Of a stretch of 64,000 bases of DNA, positions 22,806-33,825 are shown one piece after another (the stretch's first letter is position 1; each line of letters opens with the position of its first letter). Position numbers and translations under genes: made by a program. A model generated the notes under the pieces. The model worked only from the letters and a program-made list of their open reading frames with translations. It had not been told where the DNA came from and ran no database searches. The stretch comes from Apodemus sylvaticus (taxonomy: Eukaryota > Chordata > Mammalia > Rodentia > Muridae), in contig NC_067481.1 of assembly GCF_947179515.1 (NCBI RefSeq), forward strand, positions 23,950,457 through 24,014,456, given 5' to 3'.

Positions 22806-23890
22806 GTCTTACGGGTTCCCCACCCCAACCCCCTTAGTCAGTGGCAGCTAAGCAGGAAGATCCCACTCCTGGCCACCCCTCGGCAGACAGTTCAGCTGCT
22901 TAGATCATTGCTGCGCCTAATCAGGGATAGGACACAGATCCAGATCTCCTCAAGATCATCCCTATGCTTCCCTCAGGGAGGCTGAGGAGCCCAAGCAAGG
23001 CGGCCGGGGAAGATGGGGGTTGGGGGGGAGGTGGGGAAAGAGAGACAGTTCCATACCCCTGTTCCCACCCTCGCTGGTCTTTTTATAGACACAGTGCCTG
23101 GTTTTCTTTTTCAATCTAATTCTTGGATTTAAGGATCAGAAAATCAGGTCCCAAAGCCAAGTACAAATACCCTAGTCCAGGGAGTGTCTGAGGGACGGGG
23201 AGGCTGTGATTGCTGCCTGTCTGCCTCCAGGCAGCAAGGGTGTGGGAAAGGAAAGTGTGGACAAGCAGAGCCAGGGACTCACGCACCCGCTCTCAGGCCC
23301 ACCCAGTGCTGCCCCAGAGAGCACAGCAGAGATATCAGGGTTCTAGCCCTGACCCCAGAACACAGCGTGGTTATAACGTTTTGGCCATGTTCCTGAAGTC
23401 ACAGAACTATATGCAGCATGGGTGACGTAGAGAAGAGGGGAGTATAGGAATGTCACCACCTACTGTCCCCATATCCCCACACAGTGGCAAGGATCATGGA
23501 AGGCCATGGCCTGAACTCAGTCTGCCTCTGTCACTCAGGAGTCAAAGGGGCCTCCAGGCAGTGTTGAACAGAATATGGGACAGAAAGTTCGAGTTTAATA
23601 TATATGTATTTCTATCCAAAAGCAAGGCATTCAGGACTTCTAACATTTGGCATATAGCCTGACCCCTGTCGTCTCCCTCTGATGGTTGGCCTGTCAACCC
23701 CCCTGCATGAGTCAGTTTCTGGAAGGAGTGAGAATGTTCCATTAGGCGGAGGATTTGCCAGGCCTGTCCTCACTCTGTAGCTTACTTTTAATACACTGTG
23801 GCGTGCTAACGCTTACACGTGCCCAGTTCCAGTAGAATCACAGCTTTCAGTGCCTGATTAAACTAAATTAATACTCCTTCAAAAGTAAGG
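22806..23890. other. Intergenic, single-copy-looking with AP-1 site
   Basis: No repeat recognised. It contains a consensus TGAGTCA at 23708-23714 and a G-rich patch (about 23010-23040). Confidence 0.45.
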
Positions 23891-24024
23891 TTTGTAGGAT
23901 TTGGTGGCTCATGCCTGAAATTTCAGCACTCAGGAGGCTGAGGCAGGAGGCCACCTACAAGTTCAAAGTTAGTCTGGGCTATATTGTGAGTTTCAGGTCA
24001 GCCTGGATTGAAGAAAGAAACCTT

Positions 24025-24025
<1 letters not shown>
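23891..24025 (+). mobile_element. Old B1 SINE, plus, with CA tail
   Basis: GGCTCATGCCTGAAATTTCA and GTTAGTCTGGGCTATATTG; followed by (CA)13. Confidence 0.7.

Positions 24026-24052
<27 letters not shown>
24026..24052. repeat. (AC)13 microsatellite
   Basis: Pure AC run at the tail of a SINE. Confidence 0.95.
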
Positions 24053-24057
<5 letters not shown>

Positions 24058-25379
24058 TGGAGACAAATGGCTGAAAGAGATTTCTTGTAACCAGATAACA
24101 AGAAAATAGCAGCATCTCCGGCAAGGTGAAGGCTTGGTTTTCTATCACAGAGAAAATTAAGATTGCTTATCAAGTGGACTGTAGATTTCTCCAAGTGGCA
24201 TCTCTGCCAGGATAAAGGTGCAGTTAGAAGATTCTCCAGTAAAGCTGCTGGGAGAGGGACATAATACACCAGGGAATTTGGAGACAAAGTTTAAAAGCGG
24301 TCTCATTATTCTACGGATTTGGTGGCTGAAAACCGCGTGCATTTCCAAAATCTTTCATATCTGTCCTTCAAACAAGGAACAAAAAAGAAAATTTTAATGT
24401 GCTTAAAAAAAAAAAGCCCTTCTAAATGAAGAGTCTGAGTGGGTTTAAAATCCATTTGCTGGAAGTATTAAAATGCAACATTATTCCAGTTTCTTCCTAA
24501 GAACAACTGATTGACACGAGAGAAGATGAGAATTTGCAAGCCAATTTTGAGCAAAACCTTGCCATAATTGGTGGATGGAATTGGAAATTAATGTCACGAT
24601 TTCCTGAGCTGAGCCCCACAATGCACCTCGTCCGTCTGGATCTAGGTGTCTTCGTGAGGCCTGTTTTTCATCCCTGGCAGCCATTAAAAACTGAACTTTG
24701 AAATAAACCAGATTTAAAATGAGACATTCAGATCCTGGCCCCACAGAGTGTAAAACTGAGGTTTTTTTTTTTTCAAAAGTAAACAAGCATATTCCACCAC
24801 ATTGTTCTCATCTTAAGAGCAAAAAAATGGGTTTCAACTAAAATGAAACACCATGAAATGATTTTAAGATATTGCTCCTTTTTTAAATTTGTCATAGTCT
24901 ATACAGTTTTATGATGTGCATAATATCCTGTATGAACTTATATGTGGTGTGTATGCTCTATATTGCACATGTTTTTATAATGTAAGCACTCACATACACT
25001 CACATGTGTAGCTTCTGTATATTTTTATAAAACTCTACATATGCACATTATAAACAGACAGGAGCTGCCGTGACTGCTCCACATCTTTTATTGATAGTTT
25101 ATGTGAACAATAAACTGTGAATTGAAGGATGTTGGCAGTGCCCATGTCCCCTCCAGTCATGGCACCAGACTACATGGGGCCTAACCCTGCCCTGGGTGTG
25201 GACATCATAAAGATGTTCCTGGATTGGGCCTAGCCTACCCTGTGAGGGCAAGGGGTGAACTTCAGTCATGTGTGTTTTTTATAGGTAAGAAGGTACAGGT
25301 CTAAAGGAATCAGCCGAGGGAAGGCATGAGCTACTCCCTTGTAAAGCACGTGATCTCCTCCTCTAGGAAAAGAAGATCC
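24053..25379. other. Intergenic, AT-rich single-copy-looking
   Basis: AT-rich DNA with several poly(A)/poly(T) runs and no element that I can name. Confidence 0.45.
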
Positions 25380-25508
25380 TGCCTCACGGTGGTGGCTCAC
25401 GCCATTAGTCCCAGTACTTGGGAGGCAGAGGCTCTGAGTTTGAGGCCAACCTGATCTACAGAGTGAGTTCCAGGACAGCCAGGGCTACATAGAGAAACCC
25501 TGTCTCAA
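25380..25508 (+). mobile_element. B1 SINE, plus
   Basis: B1 with a small internal deletion; ends GAAACCCTGTCTCAAAAG. Confidence 0.88.
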
Positions 25509-25572
25509 AAGAAAGGAAAGGAAAGGAAAGGAAAGGAAAGGAAAGGAAGGAAAGAAGGAAGGAGGGGAAAGA
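25509..25572. repeat. (GGAAA)n tail repeat
   Basis: GGAAA units grown from the B1 tail, shifting to GGAAG/GAAGGA. Confidence 0.95.
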
Positions 25573-25619
25573 AAATCTGTCACTTCTCTTTCTCCCTCTC
25601 CCCACCAAGGAGAAAAAGC

Positions 25620-26360
25620 TAAAGGCTGCTGGCTCAGAGGTCCCTGGAAGGACCCGAAAAGTTACTTTTTTGGCACAGTGCAGCTAACTGGCAATGGAGG
25701 AGGTATAAATTCAGACAGCTTGAAACTGGGCCTGTGGCTTTTTACTGCTCTACTGTCTGGACCTTAATGTGGAGTCTGGTCCTTGGTTACCAAGATGATC
25801 ACAACAGTCTCTGCTGCAGAGTTTTCTGCTATGAATTTCAGATTGGCGTGCTGCAAATTAAGCCTCAGATGGTCAAGAGGCTAAAGACCCAGGTCAACTA
25901 CAAGGACCTCTCCCCAATCTTTAAGGTCTGTCACAAGCCAGACATAATGGGATATTTATGGATAGGTTATTTCTCTGCAGCCAGTGAAATGAGCCAATTC
26001 AAACCAGATTAGGTTATATTAAAGTCAGGTTTATTGGGAAGCTGCACTGGGGCGGGAGTGTTCGCTGGCCCCAAGGACCGGGGTCAGGGGGGTTGCCATG
26101 GGGAAAGGGAGGGGTAGGGGAGGGAGAGGAAGGGGCGTGCTCACAGAGAGAGAAGAGAAGAGAGCAAGAGGGACCAAAATGTTTGGATTATATACAGAGG
26201 AGACTCTGGGGGAAGGGCAGCCCACCCCCTGGGCTGCAAAGTTTAAGGATGGGGGCTGGGTATGCCAGGTAGGGACTGGGGGATGCTGGGAGAACCTGGA
26301 GGCCAGGTCTGCTTTGGTATATAAAATAGACACCATAGTTTCTTGATCTGGGGTCCAAAC
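25620..26360. other. Unclassified segment, possible LTR on the minus strand
   Basis: It has the look of a retroelement piece: an inverted AATAAA (TTTATT at 26030-26035), G-rich and GA-rich DNA after it, and an unbroken frame of 92 codons at 25734-26012 without a known motif. I cannot name a family. Confidence 0.25.
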
Positions 26361-26361
26361 C

Positions 26362-26462
26362 AAACAGTATATACATGTGATTCCAGCACTTGGGAGAGTC
26401 TGAAGGGAGAAGATTGCAAGTTCGAGGCCAACCTGGGCTACATGAGAACCTTGTCTCAAAAA
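26362..26462 (+). mobile_element. B1-like fragment, plus
   Basis: TGATTCCAGCACTTGGGAGA and GAGGCCAACCTGGGCTACAT. Confidence 0.65.
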
Positions 26463-26566
26463 CAGAGAGACAGACAGACAGAGAGACACAGACAGACAGA
26501 GAGACACAGACAGACAGACAAAGATAGATAGACAAAGACACAGACAGACAGACAGACAGACAGACT
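26463..26566. repeat. (CAGA)n microsatellite
   Basis: About 100 bases of CAGA/GACA units with TAGA variants. Confidence 0.95.
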
Positions 26567-26791
26567 GTACTTGTGCTGCCAGTGCAGCTGCTCAGCCTCC
26601 TCTGAAGCAACATGACTTTCCTGAGGCAAGGCTGTGGCACTTGTTCCCTCCCTGTACTTTTCCTGTCTCTTGACTTTCTCAGAACTTTCATTGCCCACAG
26701 CAGAAAATCCTGGCTGCCTCAACCAACCTATAAATGGTCCATTGTTCTCTATTCCCAAGCCACTGAATTAGTCACCTACACAGAAAGGGGC

Positions 26792-27329
26792 TGTGGTGGT
26801 CTGAATGAGAATAACCCTGATAGGCTAGTATCTTTGAATACTTGATTCCCCCCCCCCCCCAGTTGGTGGAACTGTTTGGGAAGGATTAGGAGGTGTGGCC
26901 TTCTTGGGAGAGGTGTGTCACTGGGGTGGGCTTTGAGGTTTCAAACCATTCCCAGTTAGCTGTCTCTGCTTCATGACTATGTCTCAAGATGTAAGCTCTT
27001 AGCTACTATGTCAGCTCCTTGCCTGCTTACCTGCTGCCACGCTCCCCATCATGAGGGTCAGGACTCTTCTTTTCTTTTCTTTTTTGTTTTTTTGTTTTTG
27101 TTTTTTGTTTGTTTGTTTGTTTTTTGTTTTTCAAGACAGGGTTTCTCTGTGTATCCCTGGCTGTCCTGGGTCTCACTCTCTAGACCAGGCTGACCTCAAA
27201 CTCAGAAATCCCTCTGCCTCTGCTTCCCGAGTGCTAGGATTAAAGGTATGCACCACCACTGACTGGCTCATGACTCTTTTCTAAGTCACCTTGGTCATGG
27301 TGTCTTTTTATGTAAAAGTAACTCAGACA
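26792..27329 (+). mobile_element. ORR1-type MaLR solo LTR, split by a B1
   Basis: Starts TGTGGTGGTCTGAATGAGAA, contains GTTGGTGGAACTGTTTGGGA and GAGGTGTGTCACTGGGGTGG, ends AAAGTAACTCAGACA. These are ORR1 landmarks as I remember them. No internal region was seen, so it is a solo LTR. The B1 (minus) at 27075-27268 interrupts it. Confidence 0.75.
27075..27268 (-). mobile_element. B1 SINE, minus, inside the ORR1 LTR
   Basis: Full B1 with a TTTG-rich tail. GGACTCTTCTTTTC before and TGACTCTTTTC after are the likely target duplication. Confidence 0.9.
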
Positions 27330-27362
27330 GGCCATTCATGCTCATCTGAACAGCAAGAAGCT

Positions 27363-27564
27363 TTTTAAAGATTTATTTACGTATTTTATGTATGTGAGCA
27401 CTGTTCGCATGTATGTCTTCATGCCAGAAGAGAACCTCAGACAGAAGAGGGCATCGGATCCATTACAGATGGTTGTGAGCCACCGTGTGATTGCTGGGAA
27501 TTGAACTCAGGACCTCTGGAAGAGCAGTCAGTGCTCTCAACCACTGAGCCATCTCTCCAGCCCC
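27363..27564 (-). mobile_element. B2 SINE, minus
   Basis: Full copy ending TGAGCCATCTCTCCAGCCCC. Confidence 0.92.
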
Positions 27565-27610
27565 ATATAAAAAGAACTTATGCTGTTTTCCTTTGCTAGA
27601 AAACTTATTA

Positions 27611-27943
27611 AAGCCAGGTGGTGGTGCCCATCTTTAATCCCAGCAGTCAGGAAGAAGAAACAGTCGGATTTCTAAATTCATCTTTTTTTTTTTTTTTTTT
27701 TTTTTGGATTTGGTTTTTCCGAGACAGGGTTTCTCTGTGTAGCCCTGGCTGTCCTGGAACTCACTCTGTAGACCAGGCTGGCCTCGAACTCAGAGATCCT
27801 CCTGCCTCTGCCTCCCAGAGTGCTGGGATTACAGGCGTGCGCCACCACCGCCCGGCTCGGATTTCTAAATTCAAAACCAGCCTGATCTTCAGAGTGAGTT
27901 CCAGAGCTACATAGAGAAATTCTGTCTTGAAAAACAAAATCAG
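27611..27943 (+). mobile_element. Old B1 SINE, plus, split by a young B1
   Basis: Left part 27611-27680 and right part 27858-27943 join into one diverged B1. Confidence 0.82.
27681..27857 (-). mobile_element. Young B1 SINE, minus, with perfect 16-bp duplication
   Basis: A near-consensus B1 with a pure T tail, flanked on both sides by CGGATTTCTAAATTCA (27665-27680 and 27858-27873). Confidence 0.95.
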
Positions 27944-28121
27944 GGGCTGGAGAGATGGCTCAACGGTTAAGAGCACTAACTGCTCTTCCAGAGGTCCTGA
28001 GTTCAAATCCCAGCAACCACATGGTGGCCAACAACCATCTGTAATGAGATCTGACTCCCTCTTGTGGAGTGTCTGAAGACAGCTACAGTGTACTCACATT
28101 TAATAAATAGACAAACCTTTA
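27944..28121 (+). mobile_element. B2 SINE, plus
   Basis: GGGGCTGGAGAGATGGCTCA head; full length. Confidence 0.92.
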
Positions 28122-29374
28122 AAAAAAAAAACAAAGAAAATAAAAAGAAAAAAGAGGAGAAGATAGAAAACTCATTGGGAAGGCGGCTGCGTCTGAAGCA
28201 GATCCCAGGAGAATGCGCTTGAAAGATTCACCGGGGAAGTGGCGCCTCTCTGGTACTACAAGGAAGCTTTTTTAAAAAATGAGGAACTACTCAGGACCAC
28301 GGACTTCCAGAACCATGCTAATAACTGATCAATAGATCAAAAAGCCAGTTCAGCAACTTTTAGCCACCAAAAGCTGTAGCAGCCCTGACTTCCCTTCTGA
28401 CAGACTGTGACCTGGAAGAATAAGGCTTCCACTCACGCTAAGAGGCTTTTGGTCAGCTGAGCATTCCAGTGCCCTCACAGGGCTGACCTACAGCAGCGAG
28501 CTGCAAGGCAGAAGGAAGACACTGCCTCTCCCAAGGCCTTACCCCCAAGTCTGTCCAGCGGAAGTAACTGACTACCTTGGTGGGATTCTAAGAGCAAAAG
28601 AATCTGAGGAATGCAGTGCTCACCAGAAGGCTGGGGGGGAGGGGGAGGAGGGCACGTTAGGCACACATTCTCTCTGGGTTATTCCCTCAGAGGGAATTTT
28701 GCCAGGCTTACTTGAGCTATCACACACACACACACAAATAAATAAATAAAAATAAAATCCAAGGAGTTCCCTAGAAATGCCCCTCCAATTCCAAATTCCA
28801 TCTGCCCTTTCTGAACCTATGACACTTTCCATGGGTTACTGGGGGTAGGAGCTGCTCCACAGAAAACACAGTGCAAGCCACACCCAGAGTAGGCTGAATA
28901 AGAGACACCCAAAGATATCAGGCAAATCAGGTCCTACCAGCCAGAGCCTTTAAATATTAATTAAATTGTAATTAAATTATGGGAGATGGGGGGAGAAGGA
29001 TTTCAAGGTGAGAAGAGTAATCCTGGCTTATCTGTGTGGCCCATAGACACCACGGCAAGTGTCCTTGTACAAGACAGATGGAAGGGGGTTAGACTGGCGA
29101 AAGAGAGATGAAGACATGGGGACAGATGACACAGACACAATTCAAGGACTCCAGAACGGCCTAGAGCTGCAAAAGGCAGAGAATGAATTCTTCCCCTTGG
29201 AAAAGGGCTATGTCCTGGTCAGATTTGGGGCTCATGACTGTGAGACAGTGTGTTTGGGTTGTTTAAAGTCCCTGGGTGTGTGGTAATTTGATACAGATGA
29301 AATTTATTCTGACCATCTATTTTATTTAACCTGAGATCCCCAAAGCATCATCATTTTAACACAACACTGAGATA
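28122..29374. other. Intergenic, mostly single-copy
   Basis: Only a short CA/AAAT repeat (28722-28757) and an A/T-rich patch (28950-28980) stand out. Confidence 0.45.
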
Positions 29375-29513
29375 AAACAGTGAGTCAGAAGGCTGTTGAG
29401 ATGAAAGAGGGGAAAGACCCTTGCTGCCAAGCCCAATGACCCAAATTTGATCTTCGGAATGCGTGGGATAGGAGAGAACTGACGTCTGTGAATCATCTTC
29501 TGACCTCGTGTAT
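29375..29513 (+). mobile_element. Old B3 SINE, plus, with TG tail
   Basis: GAAAGACCCTTGCTGCCAAG and CTTCTGACCTCGTGTATGCG; followed by (TG)16. Confidence 0.65.
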
Positions 29514-29544
29514 GCGTGTGTGTGTGTGTGTGTGTGTGTGTGCA
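29514..29544. repeat. (TG)n microsatellite
   Basis: Pure TG run at a SINE tail. Confidence 0.95.
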
Positions 29545-29588
29545 TGTCATAGCACGTTGCCCTGCCCACCTCGCACTAGAAACACATA

Positions 29589-29760
29589 TTTTTTTTTGCT
29601 TTGTTTTTTGGATTTGGTTTTTTCGAGACAGGGTTTCTCTGTGTAGCCCTGGATGTCCTGGAACTCACTCTGTAGACCAGGCTATCCTCGAACTCAGAAA
29701 TCTGCCTGCCTCTGCCTCCCAGAGTGCTGGGATTACAGGAGTGCGCCACCACCACCCGGC
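29589..29760 (-). mobile_element. B1 SINE, minus
   Basis: Near-consensus B1 flanked by AACACATA on both sides. Confidence 0.93.
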
Positions 29761-30143
29761 CAACACATACATTTTTAATTGTGAGTAATATAGACTTTCC
29801 TGCTAAGCCATTAACATCTGAATTGCAGTTTACTCCAAACACATCTCAGTAGTACCCAGTAGCCCAGTAGCTGCACCTGACTGATGCCTGCTCTATAGGA
29901 TAGTGGCGTGCTGGTCTCCTGTAGACCAGGCTGAGTCTTCCCCTTTCTGGACAGTGAGTTCCTTGGAGTCAGCGACCTTGCCCCTTTGTTTCTGTATCCC
30001 AGTGCCTAAAGGCGAGAGTGCTGCGTGGACGTGTTTTAATACCTGACAATGAGCTCAATAATGAACTTCACCAGGACTCAGTAAAGTGCTTGTCATGAAA
30101 GCATCCGGGGGCCCTGAGGCCACACTCTAATGCCCACTTTAAA

Positions 30144-30268
30144 AAACCGGTGCAGAGGCATGACCTTATAATCAGTGTCCAGGAGGCAGGGACAGGCAGA
30201 TCCCCGATGCGAGCTGGCCAACCAGTGGTACCCTAATTGGTACCACTGAGGGACCCTGCCTCAAAAAT
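30144..30268 (+). mobile_element. Old B1/B4-like SINE, plus
   Basis: TATAATCAGTGTCCAGGAGG and GAGCTGGCCAACCAG are worn B1 features; it includes the palindrome-like GGTACCCTAATTGGTACC. Confidence 0.45.
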
Positions 30269-30321
30269 AAGAACAATAAATGGCTCCTTGTGGATAGACA
30301 CCTAAAGTTGATCTCTCAATT

Positions 30322-30442
30322 ACACACATAGACACACACACACACACAAAACCACATAGACACAAATATATACACACAGATACACACACAGAGAGACACA
30401 CACACAAAACCACACATAGACACAAATACACACACACACACA
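30322..30442. repeat. CA-rich compound repeat
   Basis: CA runs with ACATAGACACAAA repeated about every 65 bases. Confidence 0.9.
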
Positions 30443-30915
30443 CCTAGTTTGCTTTCTGTCACTGTGACAAACCAATCTGATCAAAAGCCTCTTAGTGGAG
30501 GAAAGGGTTTATTTCACCTTGTACCTTCAGGTCCCAGTCTGTCAGAAGGGAGGTCAGGACAGGAACTTAAACAGAAAACAACAGTCGGGCAGTGGTGGCG
30601 CACGCCTTTAATCCCAGCAGAAGCAGGCAGATTTCTGAGTTGCAGGCCAGCCTGGTCTACAGTGTGAGTTCCAGGACAGTCAGGACTATATAGAGAAACC
30701 CTGTCTTCAAAACAAAATAAAACAAAACAAAACAAAACAAAAAGCTCAATTTAGGACCTCCTGCCCAGGGAATGGCACCATCCACAGTGGGCTGGGCCTT
30801 TTTAAGACACTATCTCACTGACTGGTTCTCAAATTAACAAGATAAAAATGAGTACTCAGTTGAGACTTGTTTTTTTCCCACATGTCTCTAGCCTGTGTCA
30901 AGTTAACAGTTGGTA
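30443..30915 (-). mobile_element. MT-like MaLR LTR remnant, split by a B1
   Basis: CTGTCACTGTGACAAACCAA and GGAAAGGGTTTATTTCACC at the left, CACAGTGGGCTGGGCC and CTAGCCTGTGTCAAGTTAAC at the right, are common murine LTR landmarks. Family and strand are from memory and not firm. Confidence 0.5.
30585..30742 (+). mobile_element. B1 SINE, plus, inside an LTR remnant
   Basis: GGGCAGTGGTGGCGCACGCC head, a small deletion in the middle and an AAAAC repeat tail. Confidence 0.9.
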
Positions 30916-31202
30916 ACTAGGTCATACCCACACAGAGACAAACACATCTATGGACACAAAATCAAGTTCCTACAAGAAAAAAAAATAAGAAATAACAATT
31001 CTTGTTTAATCAAATTTCCCCTCTTCTTTCATGAGAAGAGGGCAGGCGAGCAACATTGAAGAGTCAGGGTTTTTTGTTGTTGTTGTTGTTGTTTTGTTTT
31101 TTAATGTACTTTTAAACTTGCTGCTTGGGATAGAAGGATAAATACAGGACGACGGCTTGAGAAATAATATGTTCAAGGTGGAAAAAGAAAAACCATGAAT
31201 GA

Positions 31203-31318
31203 GAACATGTTGGTTGATTCACACCTATAATCCCAACACTCAGGAGGCTGAGGCAGGAGACTGTAAGTTTCAGTTCAACCTGGTCTATATCATAAGAGCC
31301 TGTTAAAGAAAGAAAGAG
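31203..31318 (+). mobile_element. Old B1 fragment, plus
   Basis: CACCTATAATCCCAACACTC and TTCAACCTGGTCTATATC. Confidence 0.6.
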
Positions 31319-31320
31319 AT

Positions 31321-31468
31321 GCGGGGTAGTGGTGGCACACACCTTTAATCCCAGCACTTGGGAGGCAGAGGCAGGCAGATTTCTGAGTTTGAGGCCAGCC
31401 TGGTATACAGAGTGAGTTGCAGGACAGCCAGAGCTACACAGAGAAACCCTGTCTCGAAAAACAAAAAA
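31321..31468 (+). mobile_element. B1 SINE, plus
   Basis: Near-consensus B1, followed by an A/GAT/ATA-rich tail (31469-31504). Confidence 0.92.
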
Positions 31469-31989
31469 TAATGACGATGATGATAATAATAATAATAAAT
31501 AAAAAAGAAAGAGAGAGGGGGGGAAGGGAAAACAGAGCAGAAAGAAGAGAAAAAGCTGTGAATATGTATTAAAGGAATGCCACCACCTTGCCTCTCAGTC
31601 TCTCTGTACCCTCAGGGACTGAGGACTTTTTGGTCCCCTTCCCTTCCATACCCAAATCTGCATATGTTCAAGTCCCTTATGTAAAATGATATATTTGTGT
31701 AGGACCTACATACATCTTCTCACATAAATAACTGATTTGTAGATTACTTGTATCTAATATAATGTAGTTGTTATGCTTAGGAGATACTGACAAGGAGTCT
31801 GTCGGACAGTTTTGTCTAACCCTCATTTTGTTGATTCTATGAGTGTGGAATCCAGGGATCGGGATTGGGCGGCTGTAATTATCTCTCAAAGCAGAAACAA
31901 TGAAGCAACGGATGGTTTGCTGCAGAACGAGGGGTACAAAATAGCTGGGGATGAAAGCACACCAGTTCCCTGCACTCACTTTCAGAAAA

Positions 31990-32180
31990 CAGGCATAGAG
32001 GGTCCCTTCCTGACTCCCCATGAGGCTGGCATTACCCTAATGGCCAAATCAAAGGTATTACAAGGATATGACAGTTGCAGACCCATAGCCCTCAGGAGCA
32101 CAGGAACCAACTTCTTCACCAAAATATTATCAAATCCAAAAAATACAAATAAAAATATTAAGCAGCATAACAAGAGCTAC
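31990..32180 (+). mobile_element. LINE ORF2 reverse-transcriptase fragment
   Basis: The plus-strand reading EGPFLTPHEAGITLMAKSK, later RPIAL and NFFTKILSN, followed by IKQH, parallels the L1 ORF2 reverse-transcriptase start (EA-ITLI-K, FRPISL, KILN, IK). The rest of the enzyme, including the YxDD motif, is absent. It lies within an open frame of 176 codons (31812-32342), most of which is not recognisable. Confidence 0.55.
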
Positions 32181-33396
32181 CCCAGGCATGCCGATGCAAG
32201 ACGGGAATCCATCATGGCGGGGACCCATCATGGCGGTAGACTGAGAAAGACAGTCCTAGCAAACATAGACAAGGATATGTCAGCTCTTTGGCAATGCTGG
32301 TTGCATCAAAAAGGGGGAGTGGGGAAAAGAGGTGAGCACTGAAACTGAAATCAGTGTTCTGGGCTAGTTAAGCTAGAGGAAGTGGCTGTGTGTGAACCAA
32401 AGAAGGCTAACTGCAGAGAAAAAAAAATCAAATCTAGGGCTTCCTACATGATGGGCAAGCAACGCTACCAACGGGGCTACAACTGCAGAGCCGTTTCTCC
32501 TCCAGGTAGCCCACCCTTCCACCCAAGAAACGTGGCAGTCTTCCCTCCCACCCACCCACGAAGCTAACGCCTACAGACCATGTCCACCCCTAGCTCGCAG
32601 CTAACCAGTTTCTTCCTTCAACGATACATTAGATATTTGCCAAGCCTGGCATCTGCTGCATCATATGGATACCAGAGGACGCCCTTCAATGTTACTCTCA
32701 AAAAGAGAAGCCTCGTGCCGCTTTACCTAGCTTCCACCTGTGGTAGGCACACTGGCTCACGGGTCTTCGAAAGCCACAGGGCATCAAAAACAATCCAGAA
32801 AGTAGACCTCAGAGCCTCACAGAGACCCTAGGCCATCCACTCTCAAGATCAGCCTGCTGGGGTCATCACGTGTCTCCAGGCGGAAAACGCTTCACACAAA
32901 CCTGCTCAGATGGGGGTCTGAGTGCCCCTCATCCTGGCTGGACATCCCCTCACAGCACCCAGGACCCCTGGCAGGGAGGGAGTTGGAGCCATGGAAACAG
33001 GAGAGGATGCCTTCCACCTAACAGAGCTTCCTAGGAGGGTGAATCCTTGAGAAGCAGGGCAACAAGCCCTAGGCAGAGTCCTCCAGAGCCTTCCACTTCT
33101 TCCCTTAGGCCAGAAGCCTCATCTCCAGGCTGGAGGTGGCCTTGGAACCAGACAGAAGGAAGAAAAGACCACATGAGCTGGCCTTTTCTTCTGGACACCT
33201 CACGGAGATGTCCAGATCACAGGATAGGTCTGGGGAAGTCTCCTACCGTGTCCTTAAGACCCAAGCTCTTCCTTCTCACTGTCTCTGCCAACCCATTATT
33301 TCCTCCTTCCTTCATATGGGGAGAGGGAGACCAGCAGCAGCACACCTTGGTCTAGGCATCTTCCTGATCATGTGGTACACGGGAAGGGTCAAGACC
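32181..33396. other. Upstream flank of Tns4
   Basis: Single-copy-looking DNA between the LINE fragment and the promoter-proximal CT/CA repeat. A short near-tandem CATCATGGCGG pair lies at about 32211-32236. No gene recognised. Confidence 0.45.
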
Positions 33397-33539
<143 letters not shown>

Positions 33540-33684
33540 CTAACTCGTACTTACAACCCTCACCCACACCCACACCCCACCCCTAACACACACCTCTCTC
33601 AGCCAGTGCCTGCCCCACCTGTGCGGTTAGGACACCTCTGGGGCAGGGCCAGCAGCTGTCAAGGCCACGTGTAGGGCCTTAGAG

Positions 33685-33745
33685 GAGAAGCGGGGGCGGG
33701 CAGAAGGCGGGCTGTTTTTAAGGCGGGTACTGAGATTTTCTGGCT
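33685..33745 (+). promoter_or_regulatory. Tns4: Putative Tns4 core promoter
   Basis: A GC box (CGGGGGCGGG, 33691-33700) and a second GGCGGG-like block (about 33706-33711) lie upstream of a TATA-like TTTTTAAGG (33714-33722), just before the predicted first exon. There is no CpG island of normal length, which fits a tissue-restricted gene. The start site is inferred, not seen. Confidence 0.5.
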
Positions 33746-33825
33746 CCTCCTCTGGCAGCTTACCTGGCCTCAGCACAGCTTGACTGGGAGTCATAGGTGA
33801 CTGGAGCAGCGGCAGCCACGAGCAG
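33745..33825 (+). other. Tns4: Probable noncoding exon 1 of Tns4 (5' UTR)
   Basis: The right edge is a strong donor, GAGCAG|GTAGGT, at 33825/33826. The left edge is only an estimate, taken about 30 bases after a TATA-like TTTTTAAGG and a GC box. The segment has no ATG. In the frame of the coding exon it carries a TGA at 33781, so no N-terminal extension is possible from this exon. The distance from here to the poly(A) site, about 23.4 kb, fits the roughly 26 kb I remember for human TNS4. No transcript evidence was available, so a different first exon remains possible. Confidence 0.55.

Noticed and set aside
25734..26012. 92-codon frame at 25.7 kb as a small gene
   Set aside because: No family recognised, no splice or promoter signal; treated as part of an unclassified segment.
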